DNA of 13,707 nt from Spirochaetota bacterium (GTDB lineage Bacteria > Spirochaetota > UBA4802 > JAFGJZ01). Made by a program: the position numbers and the translations under genes. This document shows, in pieces, positions 1 through 6,975 of the stretch. Under the pieces are notes generated by a model. That model was not told the origin of the DNA. It saw only the letters and a program-made list of their open reading frames with translations, and made no database searches. Every line of letters starts with the position of its first letter. Positions within the stretch are counted from its first letter, which is position 1. The stretch lies in assembly GCA_023396665.1 (NCBI GenBank), contig JAEWVL010000348.1, positions 1-13,707 on the forward strand, written 5' to 3'.

Positions 1-1
1 C

Positions 2-217
2 GTATACGCCGCCATGCTGATGCCGCTTTTTGTGTTTGTTATCCCCCGGCTGTATCCGACCCTGCATCCGCAAAGCATCATCAACCGGCAGGGAGTAGTT
101 CATCTCGAAACGGGAATGCGTATCACGCTTGGATTGTCGATTGTTACGGCAACGCTTCTGTTCATCGTTCTGATAAAATTTATGAATGCCCGTAACGCGC
201 GGCCCAAACAATTATAG
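2..217 (+). CDS. ccmC: CcmC/CcsA-like heme exporter permease, C-terminal part (5' end outside window)
   Basis: The open frame enters from the left edge and ends at a TAG at 215-217, so only about 71 C-terminal residues are visible. They show one hydrophobic segment, a short loop with LYPTLHPQ, and a last transmembrane helix (LGLSIVTATLLFIVLIKF) followed by a basic tail. The TLHPQ histidine sits where CcmC proteins carry the second periplasmic heme-ligand histidine (TLHQG in E. coli CcmC), just before the last helix. CcmC belongs to the heme-handling protein family and loads heme onto CcmE outside the cytoplasmic membrane. The gene lies 5 nt upstream of ccmE, which supports the call. The tryptophan-rich WWD domain would lie upstream of the window, so CcsA or CcmF cannot be fully excluded. 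Confidence 0.6.
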   Translation, partial: VYAAMLMPLFVFVIPRLYPTLHPQSIINRQGVVHLETGMRITLGLSIVTATLLFIVLIKFMNARNARPKQL

Positions 218-222
218 CCTCT

Positions 223-597
223 ATGCAAAAAAAAAGTCTCTCAGCATCCTCGATTCTGTTTATCATAATCGCTCTTGCCGCGCTCATGACAGCCTTTGTC
301 AGCGCCGATTTTCGCATCTCACCCTACGTCTCGATCGCAGAGGCGAGAAGCGGCAAAACGGTGCAATTAATCGGCATCATCGCCCCGTCGAGTTCTGCTG
401 AAGCGGGCTGCACCCGGTTTTCCCTGTCAAACGCGGAGGCTGAGCACATCAATGTCGAATACTGCAGACCCCTTCCCGCCCAGTTTTTTCATGCAAAGCA
501 GATCGCCGTTTCGGGTCATTTTGACAGGAAACGAGGTATATTTATAGCTGAAAAACTGCTCTACAAGTGTCCCGAAAAGTATGAGAAATCGCAATAA
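223..597 (+). CDS. ccmE: Cytochrome c maturation protein CcmE, cysteine (CxxxY) type
   Basis: A 124-residue periplasmic heme chaperone with one N-terminal membrane anchor (about residues 9-28) and a small OB-fold-like beta domain (VQLIGIIAP near 47-55, IAVSGHFD near 94-101, GIFIAEKLLYKCPEKYE near the end). Classical CcmE binds heme covalently through the histidine of an HxxxY motif. Here the aligned site reads CPEKY, with Cys116 in place of the histidine and Tyr120 kept, as in the described CxxxY class found in some Desulfovibrio and archaea. Two further cysteines, at 63 and 81, are unusual in such a small domain and could form a disulfide. The ATG lies 5 nt after the upstream ccmC-like stop, with no strong Shine-Dalgarno, suggesting one operon. 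Family assignment is fairly secure; the heme-binding role of Cys116 is inferred. Confidence 0.8.
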   Translation: MQKKSLSASSILFIIIALAALMTAFVSADFRISPYVSIAEARSGKTVQLIGIIAPSSSAEAGCTRFSLSNAEAEHINVEYCRPLPAQFFHAKQIAVSGHFDRKRGIFIAEKLLYKCPEKYEKSQ

Positions 598-873
598 GGA
601 CATCCCGGGATTCTCTAAAAACTTATCTTCATAACCCGAAGCTCCCGGCAAACCCGGACCTCGCTTGATTTCATTGCTTTACGGCTCGCAGCTCTTTGCG
701 ATATTGCAAATTCGTTGTTCACGCAGAAAAATAACTTTGTGTTGCAATGTACAGTGTATATACTAAAGTGCGACTGGTAACAGAACGCTGCAGCAATCGT
801 TGCGGCATTTCCGGCCAGGCTGTACGTACTGACCGGGAAGCTCACAGTATTATTTTATCAATGACGGCGGCAC
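598..873 (+). other. Intergenic region with one weak promoter candidate
   Basis: No convincing gene. A minus-strand open frame at 615-845 has no recognisable domain and is probably chance. A weak sigma-70-like promoter can be drawn on the plus strand: TTGTGT at 737-742, 16 nt spacer, TATACT at 759-764. That would start transcription near 771, about 100 nt before the downstream gene. No clear terminator with a T-run follows the upstream heme gene. Confidence 0.3.
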
Positions 874-1233
874 ATGGAAAGATATCTGACGACAGTAAGC
901 AATACCCATGAGGGAGACCTGATCGAATCGCTGCTCGAACAGTCGGGCATCAGCGTACTTCGCAAAAGCAGACAATCCAATTCGTACATGAAGATCATGG
1001 GTTTTCCCGGAATATGCGAGGAAATATTCGTCTCTGCGGCCGATCTGGATCGGGCGAACGACATTCTCGCCGCCAATCTGTCGATCGAAACCAGCCGTGA
1101 CAGCTGCAGTGCCGCCACCGGAAGGCGGCTTCGCGTATTTTACTTTGTCAAAATGCTTGTGCTTGGCATTATCCGCCTGTGGATGATACTCGTCTTCGCT
1201 TTTCTGGTCTACATGCTTGTTTCAGCCCTATAG
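874..1233 (+). CDS. DUF2007-type putative signal-transducing protein with C-terminal membrane helix
   Basis: A 119-residue protein in two parts. Residues 1-70 resemble the DUF2007 domain (Pfam name: putative prokaryotic signal transducing protein): a start like LTTVSNTHEGDLIESLLEQS, then GISVLRK, and the end VSAADLDRANDILA, the usual pattern of helix, strand and acidic/basic helix. Residues about 86-118 form a strongly hydrophobic segment, with RR and K before it, so the domain would face the cytoplasm on a membrane anchor. The family's function is not established; it is often fused to zinc ribbons or membrane segments. The ATG at 874 has only a weak purine-rich sequence (GACGGCGG) upstream. 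An ATG at 861 is out of frame. The gene's end overlaps the converging pseudogene by six bases, so no terminator separates them. Confidence 0.65.
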   Translation: MERYLTTVSNTHEGDLIESLLEQSGISVLRKSRQSNSYMKIMGFPGICEEIFVSAADLDRANDILAANLSIETSRDSCSAATGRRLRVFYFVKMLVLGIIRLWMILVFAFLVYMLVSAL

Positions 1234-1470
1234 AAACCGGACAAGACTCTCTTTTACACTCTTCCAGAATCCGACCGCTCCCTCAGCGGTCAACGCGGCG
1301 AACTCTTCTCCGGTATACACCAGAATATCCATTGAGGGTACGAGATCAAGCATATCTTCAAATTCGAATGCCCGCTCGATGAATGGCTTCTGCGTCTGTT
1401 TTATCAGAATGATGTCAGATGCCGTTTTATCGGGTTTTGCGCCCATAAGATTTCAGCAAGAAGGGGGGGG
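1228..1470 (-). pseudogene. Decayed nucleotidyltransferase (MNT/minimal NTase-like) fragment
   Basis: The intact frame (1228-1446) gives about 72 residues that look like the C-terminal two thirds of a minimal nucleotidyltransferase domain: PDKTASDIILI, a helix FIERAFEFEDMLDLV, then MDILVYTGEEFAAL and a last helix FWKSVKESLVRFL. Family members start with a GSxxxGxxxPDSDID block. Here the part before PDKTASDI is missing from this frame, but SYGRK is readable in another frame immediately upstream, and the reading frames around 1445-1475 contain stops and a run of eight G (eight C on the coding strand). The catalytic SDxD motif reads SDII, so the second metal-binding Asp is lost. The simplest view is a frameshifted, inactive remnant. 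A real short gene starting at 1446 is possible but would lack the active site. Confidence 0.55.
1463..1470. repeat. G8 homopolymer tract
   Basis: Eight consecutive G on the plus strand lie at the broken 5' end of the nucleotidyltransferase remnant. Tracts of this length are prone to slippage during replication and to sequencing indels, so either could contribute to the frame disruption seen here. Confidence 0.6.
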
Positions 1471-1558
1471 ATACCGATACGCGCGAAAGCAAAAAAGCGC
1501 TGAAAACGCAAGCATGAGCAAAAATGTGTTGAAATCACCGTCCTGATCACATAACTAT

Positions 1559-1620
1559 TTGTTATTATCCCCTTAAATCATCTTATAAAAAATATATTGC
1601 TGCAGCTTCCCGAAAGGAGG
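1559..1620 (+). promoter_or_regulatory. Weak promoter candidate and strong ribosome binding site for the lipoprotein gene
   Basis: AAAGGAGG at 1613-1620, five nt before the ATG at 1626, is a near-perfect Shine-Dalgarno and fixes the start of the lipoprotein. Upstream, TTGTTA (1559-1564) and TATAAA (1584-1589) could be -35 and -10 boxes, but the 19-nt spacer is long, so the promoter is tentative while the binding site is firm. Confidence 0.45.
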
Positions 1621-1625
1621 AATAC

Positions 1626-3029
1626 ATGAAGAAGAGCACTCTCCTGTTATTCGCGCTTTTTTTACTGCTTCATGTCGCCTGTAAAAAAAGCGAAACACCG
1701 CAAACGACAGCCGATACCCAAAGCGCCCCCGAACAGGCCATCTCGGCAGTGCAGCTCGAAGGCTTGTCGGCAACCTCGACCGCATCAGGCTCATCGGCGG
1801 CTAATCTTTTTGACGGCGACAGGGACACAAACTGGGTTACCCGGGCGGGCGCCGGCCCTGACGAGGGTGTTATGGCAAGTTTTGCGAAAGCACAGCATAT
1901 CGGGCAAATAGCGGTCTACAACGCAAAGGGCGATTTCAGCCCGGTAGAGACGGTGTTCATATATATCAACGGCCAGCTTTATGCACAGGGCAAGACCGGT
2001 ACATCGGTAAAAATTGACACCGAAGCGATTAACTTTTACATTCGCATTGCGGGCACCGGCGATATGCATTACAGTGAAAACACCGACGAGGGAACGGTCT
2101 TTGTTAAACGCGAAGGCAACAGATCTTCAGCGCTGAGCGAGATTGTACTCTACGACGAAAAAGGCGGCGAACTCAAACTGGCGGCGCCGCTTTCTGTCAG
2201 CGGTACAGTGAGCGCCTCGTCGACACTGAGCCCTTCCGAGGCCTATGACGGCGATTATCTTTTTGATTCGTCGCTCATGTTCGGATGGGCTGAAGGCGCG
2301 TCAACGACGGGAGAGGGCGAGACGATCACCTTCAATTTCGGCAAGAAACAGAAACTCAGGGGCATCAGAATCTGGAACGGTTATCAGCGCTCCGCATCAC
2401 ACTTCTCGGCAAACGCCCGGATCAAGAAGCTGAGCGTTTCGGGCGCTTCTTCAGGCGAGAGTTTCTCGCTGAAGGACGAATCGGGCTCTCAGGATCTTGT
2501 TTTTTCAGCGCCGCTTGAAACCGATTCACTCGTTTTTACAATCGACGAAGTGTATGCGGGTGAAAAATACAAGGATCTTGTCATCAGTGAACTTCTTTTT
2601 CTCGGCCAGAACGCTTTCATCCGCATCGAGACCGGCGGCATCGAGAAACGCTCCGCGGCTCTGCTTTCAAAGGTGTCGGGAAGCGTTCTTGAAGGTATTA
2701 TCGACCGCTCTATTCAGAACAATGATGATACGGGAAGCACCACCGTCTGCCTTCGTTCGAACAACTCGTTTGTCATATATTACGATATTCTCAGTGACGA
2801 CACCAGCGCGACAATGATCTATGACGGCAACTGGCTGATTGACGCGCTTGACAAAGACACGGCATCGATCAAGATATTCGGAAAGAAACTGATGTCGCTT
2901 CGTTCTGAAAGCCCCTACAGTCAGATCGATGAATCTGAAGTTGTCACCATTTTCTCAGACACAATCAGCGTCGATGCGACGGCGATGCATGCAGGAAAAA
3001 GTTTCAGGGAACTGGTACACAGTTTTTGA
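1626..3029 (+). CDS. Lipoprotein with two discoidin / NADase-type glycan-binding-like domains
   Basis: A 467-residue predicted lipoprotein. The signal peptide (KK then LLLFALFLLL) ends in the lipobox LHVAC, with Cys19 as the lipidated residue, so it should be anchored in a membrane facing the periplasm or cell surface. A Ser/Thr/Gln/Pro-rich linker follows. Residues about 43-178 resemble an F5/8 type C (discoidin) beta-sandwich: ANLFDGDRDTNWVT, then IGQIAVYN. Residues about 188-327 form a second copy of the NADase-type glycan-binding kind: SEAYDGD, FGWAEGA, ITFNFGKKQKLRGIRIWNGY, and the closing KDLVISELLFLG. Residues 328-467 are a further beta-rich region with MIYDGNWLI and no recognised domain. 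It is the first gene of the operon; its stop overlaps the VanW start by one base. Glycan binding is inferred from the fold; no catalytic domain is evident. Confidence 0.78.
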   Translation: MKKSTLLLFALFLLLHVACKKSETPQTTADTQSAPEQAISAVQLEGLSATSTASGSSAANLFDGDRDTNWVTRAGAGPDEGVMASFAKAQHIGQIAVYNAKGDFSPVETVFIYINGQLYAQGKTGTSVKIDTEAINFYIRIAGTGDMHYSENTDEGTVFVKREGNRSSALSEIVLYDEKGGELKLAAPLSVSGTVSASSTLSPSEAYDGDYLFDSSLMFGWAEGASTTGEGETITFNFGKKQKLRGIRIWNGYQRSASHFSANARIKKLSVSGASSGESFSLKDESGSQDLVFSAPLETDSLVFTIDEVYAGEKYKDLVISELLFLGQNAFIRIETGGIEKRSAALLSKVSGSVLEGIIDRSIQNNDDTGSTTVCLRSNNSFVIYYDILSDDTSATMIYDGNWLIDALDKDTASIKIFGKKLMSLRSESPYSQIDESEVVTIFSDTISVDATAMHAGKSFRELVHSF

Positions 3030-4090
3030 TGAATGAACAATTGATCAGATTGCGGCGGATGCTGCCGCTTTCGCTGCGCGCGGCTTTTCTTTCCACGCAG
3101 CGCCGGATAAAGGACAGGCAGTCGCATACGCTTTTCGCGCGGGAAAAGGGCAATGCGAAGGATTATCCTTTTCTTCTTTTTTCGCACAAGGCGCACCTGT
3201 ACCGCAATTACCCCGAGCCCTGGTACACACTGCAACGCTACAAGGTCGACAATCTCAAGATCGCCTGCGCGAAAACAGACGGCACCCTTGTTCGCAAGGG
3301 CGAGACTTTTTCATTCTGGCGTATTGTCGGCTCCACCTCGTCACTGAAGGGCTACCGGAAGGGAATGAGCATTGTAAACGGAAATCTTCGCGCCGCAACA
3401 GGGGGCGGGCTTTGTCAGCTTTCGAACGCGCTTTACTGGACGGCACTTCACTGCGGTTGCCTCATAACGGAACGCCATCGCCATTCACTCGACATCTTTC
3501 CCGACTCGAAGCGCACGGTACCCTTCGGCTGCGGAGCCACCATCTTTTACAATTATATGGATCTTCGTTTTGTTCAGAACATATTCGATGCGATTTACTT
3601 TCGTACCCGGCTAAGCGACGAATTTCTGTTTATTGAAGCCTACACCGCCGAAGCATCCGGGTTCAGCTGGCTCATCGAAGAGCGCAACCACCGCTTCGAG
3701 CGCGAGAACGATTCGATTGTCAGAAAAAACGAAATATACAGGCTTACACTGCGCACACAGGCCGACTCAAGAGCCGGCAATTCAGAAACCGCCAAAGGCG
3801 GCGCACACGCAAAAAAAGCGGGCCAGTCGAATATACTGATCGAAGAGCTGGTGAGCGAGAATTACGGGCGAGTGCTCTACGATCTGCCAGAAAGTAAAAT
3901 AAGCGACAGTGCGGATATTACAGACAGTTCATTTGCGCATTACGCGGCCTCTGTACAGAGCAAGGCCCCTTCTGGAAAACGGCGAAGCGCAAAAAAATCA
4001 AGCGCTGCTTCTGATCCCGCTGTGCCGCCCGCTTCATTCGACCCGCCCGAAACGGACAGCGAGGACACCGATAACAGGCACGAAGACTGA
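3029..4090 (+). CDS. VanW family protein
   Basis: A 353-residue protein with a clear VanW domain at about residues 78-185: KGETFSFWRIVGSTSSLKGY, then GGGLCQLSNALYWTAL (125-140), ERHRHSLDIFP, and GATIFYNYMDLRF. These match the conserved VanW blocks (FSFN..VG, GGGICQVSSTLY, ERHPHS, DLKF). VanW occurs in vanB-type glycopeptide resistance clusters, but its biochemical function is unknown and the family is widespread outside resistance. No signal peptide is visible, so it may act in the cytoplasm. The last 110 residues depart from the family: a linker, then a Ser/Ala/Lys/Pro/Asp-rich tail from about 305 that looks disordered. I chose the ATG at 3029, which shares its A with the upstream TGA (TGATG), rather than the TTG at 3026; translation is probably coupled. 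The next gene follows after 6 nt. Confidence 0.85.
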   Translation: MNEQLIRLRRMLPLSLRAAFLSTQRRIKDRQSHTLFAREKGNAKDYPFLLFSHKAHLYRNYPEPWYTLQRYKVDNLKIACAKTDGTLVRKGETFSFWRIVGSTSSLKGYRKGMSIVNGNLRAATGGGLCQLSNALYWTALHCGCLITERHRHSLDIFPDSKRTVPFGCGATIFYNYMDLRFVQNIFDAIYFRTRLSDEFLFIEAYTAEASGFSWLIEERNHRFERENDSIVRKNEIYRLTLRTQADSRAGNSETAKGGAHAKKAGQSNILIEELVSENYGRVLYDLPESKISDSADITDSSFAHYAASVQSKAPSGKRRSAKKSSAASDPAVPPASFDPPETDSEDTDNRHED

Positions 4091-4096
4091 TTTTTC

Positions 4097-5788
4097 ATGA
4101 GAAGATTACCCGCTGCAAACGGCCCTTTTCTCATTGCCCTTCTGACAAGCGGAATCGGAGCCTTTGCACTGTATGCCTCGTATCTCTTTGCCTCATCTGA
4201 GCTTCAGGGTTCTGACGCCTACGTTTACATAATTCAGGTGCGCTCTCTCATTGAAACGGGACGGCTGCACTATCGGGATCTTTCTCCGGTGTACCCTTTT
4301 ATGGCCGCTCTCCGGCTTTGCATCTCATCGGACATATCAGCCTACAAGGTTTCGCTGGCACTTATCGGCGCGCTTCGCGTCATGGCTCTTTATTTCGCCG
4401 TGTACTCGCTGTTTTCGAAAAACTCATTCGCGCAAAACGGAAGGTATACTCCCGGGGATAGTAACACGGGCGGGCAATTCGAAGCGCCTGCCTGTGCAGC
4501 GGCTGCTGTTTTTTTTCTGCTCGCATCACCCACGCAGCTGTATGTACTGCTTCAGTTTCCCAAAAACTCTCTTGCCCTTGCAGCAATGATGACAACACTC
4601 GCCTTCGTATTGCGCGGCACACCCGCAGCGGCGCTCTTCTTTTTTCTTGTGACGGCAATAACTCACAGAATCGGAGCCGGTATGCTGCTGGCGAGTGCGG
4701 CTTTTCTGCTTCTTTTGTCGCTTCGCATCAAAACGCTGTTTGCGCTTGCAATCTCTTTCCTTTCAGTCATATGTCTTGCCACACTTTGTATGCCCGGCAT
4801 GCTTAATCTCTTCGACCTGGAACGCATTACGACAACACTCAGGACGCAAGCTTCATACGCGCCGCTGCATTTTGCCGAAACTATCGGAATACAGGGCAAT
4901 GACCCCTTGTGGCTTGTCGAAATTCACGGCATTATTCCGCTCATAATCGCGATCGCGCTTTATTACAGCGGCAAATACGCCCTTGCATCTGCTTCACTTC
5001 CGCAACAGAAAACGAGCACGAAGAACGAACCACTACTGGGAGCGGCTGTTCGCTCTTCAATAAGGGAACTGTTCGCATCCCGTGAGAAAATTCTGGTCGC
5101 TTTTTTCTGTACCAACATGCTGCTGCTGTTTCCATTCTTTGATTATACAGCCGACGGCATAGGCCTGCGTTTTTTTCTGCAAAGTACAGCGGCCGCCCCG
5201 CTCGCCCTTACCCTGCTTTTGCATACGGTTTTTCGGCATCCCTATATTCGGCGGCTGTACCTGCCTATGACCGGGCAAATGCATAATCATACAACATCGC
5301 TTACACTTCGCTACTGCTTAGCCCCGGCATTGTTCTTTTTGTGTTCTGTCACCCTATTCTTTGCTGCGGGCAGATCGTATTTATCAAAAAAGATAGATCC
5401 GCCCTATGCCCTTTACAGACAAGTGTCGGCTAAAGTCGCAACACTTGTCTCGCCCGCAGAAGTTGATCTTTTTGTAGCACACAAGAGCCTTGCCGAAACG
5501 ATGGACTACGCGCTGCGGGCGGATGTACTGCCCTGGTCACCCGAAGCCCGCTTTGATCGCAAACGCACCTGGCGCATCGCCTGGATGATCAGCCCCTGGC
5601 AGATCCGTTCAATCACGGGCGAGTCGGAGGCGATTTTCGAACTGAGCCCTTCGTATACACTGCTTCGCGAGGACGTCTGGGAGCGATTTCGGGACGCTGT
5701 GATCGATGATCCTTTCTACGAAGGCATCATCGATCACTGGAAGAACCCTTCCCGTGTGCGGCCGGCATATCTTTCAAAGCAGAAGTAA
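4097..5788 (+). CDS. Polytopic membrane protein, GT-C glycosyltransferase-like, function unknown
   Basis: A 563-residue integral membrane protein with about ten hydrophobic segments, from residue 10 to about 430, and a soluble C-terminal part of roughly 130 residues. The first loop carries LQGSDAYVYIIQVRSL, with an acidic residue (Asp40) soon after helix 1, as in GT-C glycosyltransferases, which place a catalytic Asp in the first external loop. LQFPKNSLALA (about 152-161) and ITHRIGAGMLL (about 188-198) resemble KN and TH motifs that recur in uncharacterised GT-C-like membrane proteins. I do not recognise a named family. A glycine/asparagine-rich loop near 113-128 separates two helices. The ATG follows the VanW stop by 6 nt, so it belongs to that operon. 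If it is a GT-C enzyme it would use a lipid-linked sugar outside the membrane; that is inference. Confidence 0.6.
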   Translation: MRRLPAANGPFLIALLTSGIGAFALYASYLFASSELQGSDAYVYIIQVRSLIETGRLHYRDLSPVYPFMAALRLCISSDISAYKVSLALIGALRVMALYFAVYSLFSKNSFAQNGRYTPGDSNTGGQFEAPACAAAAVFFLLASPTQLYVLLQFPKNSLALAAMMTTLAFVLRGTPAAALFFFLVTAITHRIGAGMLLASAAFLLLLSLRIKTLFALAISFLSVICLATLCMPGMLNLFDLERITTTLRTQASYAPLHFAETIGIQGNDPLWLVEIHGIIPLIIAIALYYSGKYALASASLPQQKTSTKNEPLLGAAVRSSIRELFASREKILVAFFCTNMLLLFPFFDYTADGIGLRFFLQSTAAAPLALTLLLHTVFRHPYIRRLYLPMTGQMHNHTTSLTLRYCLAPALFFLCSVTLFFAAGRSYLSKKIDPPYALYRQVSAKVATLVSPAEVDLFVAHKSLAETMDYALRADVLPWSPEARFDRKRTWRIAWMISPWQIRSITGESEAIFELSPSYTLLREDVWERFRDAVIDDPFYEGIIDHWKNPSRVRPAYLSKQK

Positions 5789-5813
5789 GAGGGGGGGATA
5801 CTTCGTGCCCTCC
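5789..5813. terminator. Possible weak hairpin between convergent operons, with G7 run
   Basis: Only 29 nt separate the plus-strand stop from the minus-strand stop. GAGGG (5789-5793) can pair with CCCTC (5808-5812), and the downstream side on the plus strand reads CGATTTTA. There is also a run of seven G at 5791-5797. The stem is short and the T-run poor, so this is only a candidate bidirectional terminator. Confidence 0.25.
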
Positions 5814-5817
5814 GATT

Positions 5818-6975
5818 TTACATTCGGGACAATATAAGTTCGGCGAGAGAGGCGCAGCTCGGTTTTTGCACGCTGTTGAATTTTTTTGAAACGGCTTTTC
5901 GCTCTTTAAAGTAATATTTTTCGTCAGTGAGCAGGCGTTCCATTTCTTTCAAAGCCTCAGCCATCGTTCGGGGATGCGGCCCGGGCGTATGACTCTTGTA
6001 GTCGACGGTAAATCCGATTTCAGTCTCGTAGCGTTCAAGATCATAATCGAAAAACATGAGAGGCTTTTGGCATAAAAGAAAATCGATGAAGATGCTCGAA
6101 TAGTCGGTTATCAGCAGATCAAAATCGGGAAGGTATTGTGTAATATCTCCGACGACAGAAGAACCGAGCAGCTTAATATTTTCACAGCTCAGCAGAGCGG
6201 CATTCAGTTTCTTTTCGTGATAGGGATGCAGCCGCAAATAGATTACTGTGTTTGTTTTCTTTAACCACAACGCCAGTTTCTTAACATCAAAATCATCGAA
6301 GGGGAAAACAAGGGTATCGGCATAAGGCCGCCATGTCGGCGCGTAAAGAACATGGCGCTTCGCTTTCTGACTCAGAAAGGCCGGAGCTTCTGTTTTTCTT
6401 TTTGCAAAGAAAAAATCGTTTCTGGGCTGCCCGTTCACCAAGATTCTCTCCCTGCCGACACGCATGAAGCGCATCATCACGGGAACAAAATCGTCCGAGG
6501 TGGACAACACTGCGGAGAAATTCGTCGTAACGATTTTATAGTACAGGCTCTTGACAATGCTGAAATTTTTTTCAAGATAACCGATATTTTTCAGCGGAGT
6601 GCCGTGCCCGAGATGAATCACGAATCGCGCATGCCGCTGAAAGGCTCCGCCGACCGGTGTCTCAAGGGTTGAGCATACCCAGCATGCCGCACGAAGCGCC
6701 CTGAACATTCCCCCCAATGTCGTCGTATCGATAAAATAAGAACCGATTTCGGCATTCAGCTTTTTTCTCTGCTGTGCGTCATTCATGACAAAGAGCGCCT
6801 CGCACTCAGGATGTTCTTTAAGAAAATACTCGAACAGATATTTAGAATTGAAATTGTAATTGGTATTCAGCGTCGAATTAAAAACGATGCGATTGCGCTT
6901 TTTCGGAACGAATATTGACACAAGCGACGGTATGATGCCGGCGAGCAGTATCAGAAAACGGGCTTTTTTAAACAT
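5818..6975 (-). CDS. CDP-glycerol glycerophosphotransferase, TagB/TagF (TarF) family
   Basis: A 385-residue enzyme of the CDP-glycerol:poly(glycerophosphate) glycerophosphotransferase family, which transfers glycerol phosphate from CDP-glycerol to a lipid-linked glycan or growing polymer at the inner face of the membrane. Visible family blocks are HLGHGTPLKNIGYLEKNF (121-138), NGQPRNDFFF (181-190), HVLYAPTWRPY (208-218), LRLHPYH (247-253), LLITDYSSIFIDFL (287-300) and PLMFFDYDLERY (305-316). The GHGT and HP histidines match the catalytic histidines described for TagF. At 385 residues it is the single-domain (TagB/TarF) size, lacking the N-terminal extension of about 300 residues of TagF, so it could be a primase or a decorating transferase. 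A short N-terminal hydrophobic segment (8-23) may help membrane association. The ATG overlaps the end of licD by 8 nt and has AGGGA five nt upstream. Confidence 0.88.
   Translation of the reverse strand: MFKKARFLILLAGIIPSLVSIFVPKKRNRIVFNSTLNTNYNFNSKYLFEYFLKEHPECEALFVMNDAQQRKKLNAEIGSYFIDTTTLGGMFRALRAACWVCSTLETPVGGAFQRHARFVIHLGHGTPLKNIGYLEKNFSIVKSLYYKIVTTNFSAVLSTSDDFVPVMMRFMRVGRERILVNGQPRNDFFFAKRKTEAPAFLSQKAKRHVLYAPTWRPYADTLVFPFDDFDVKKLALWLKKTNTVIYLRLHPYHEKKLNAALLSCENIKLLGSSVVGDITQYLPDFDLLITDYSSIFIDFLLCQKPLMFFDYDLERYETEIGFTVDYKSHTPGPHPRTMAEALKEMERLLTDEKYYFKERKAVSKKFNSVQKPSCASLAELILSRM

Noticed and set aside
615..845. Minus-strand 76-residue open frame in the gap after ccmE
   Set aside because: No recognisable domain, no ribosome binding site noted, and composition typical of a chance frame.
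1551..1565. ATAAC-TATTT-GTTAT as a third member of the tagD/rgpF palindrome group
   Set aside because: The half-sites point the opposite way (ATAAC first), the arms are only five bases and the spacing differs.
3029..4090. VanW as evidence of glycopeptide resistance
   Set aside because: No vanA/B ligase, vanH, vanX or VanRS pair is present, and VanW proteins are common outside resistance clusters.
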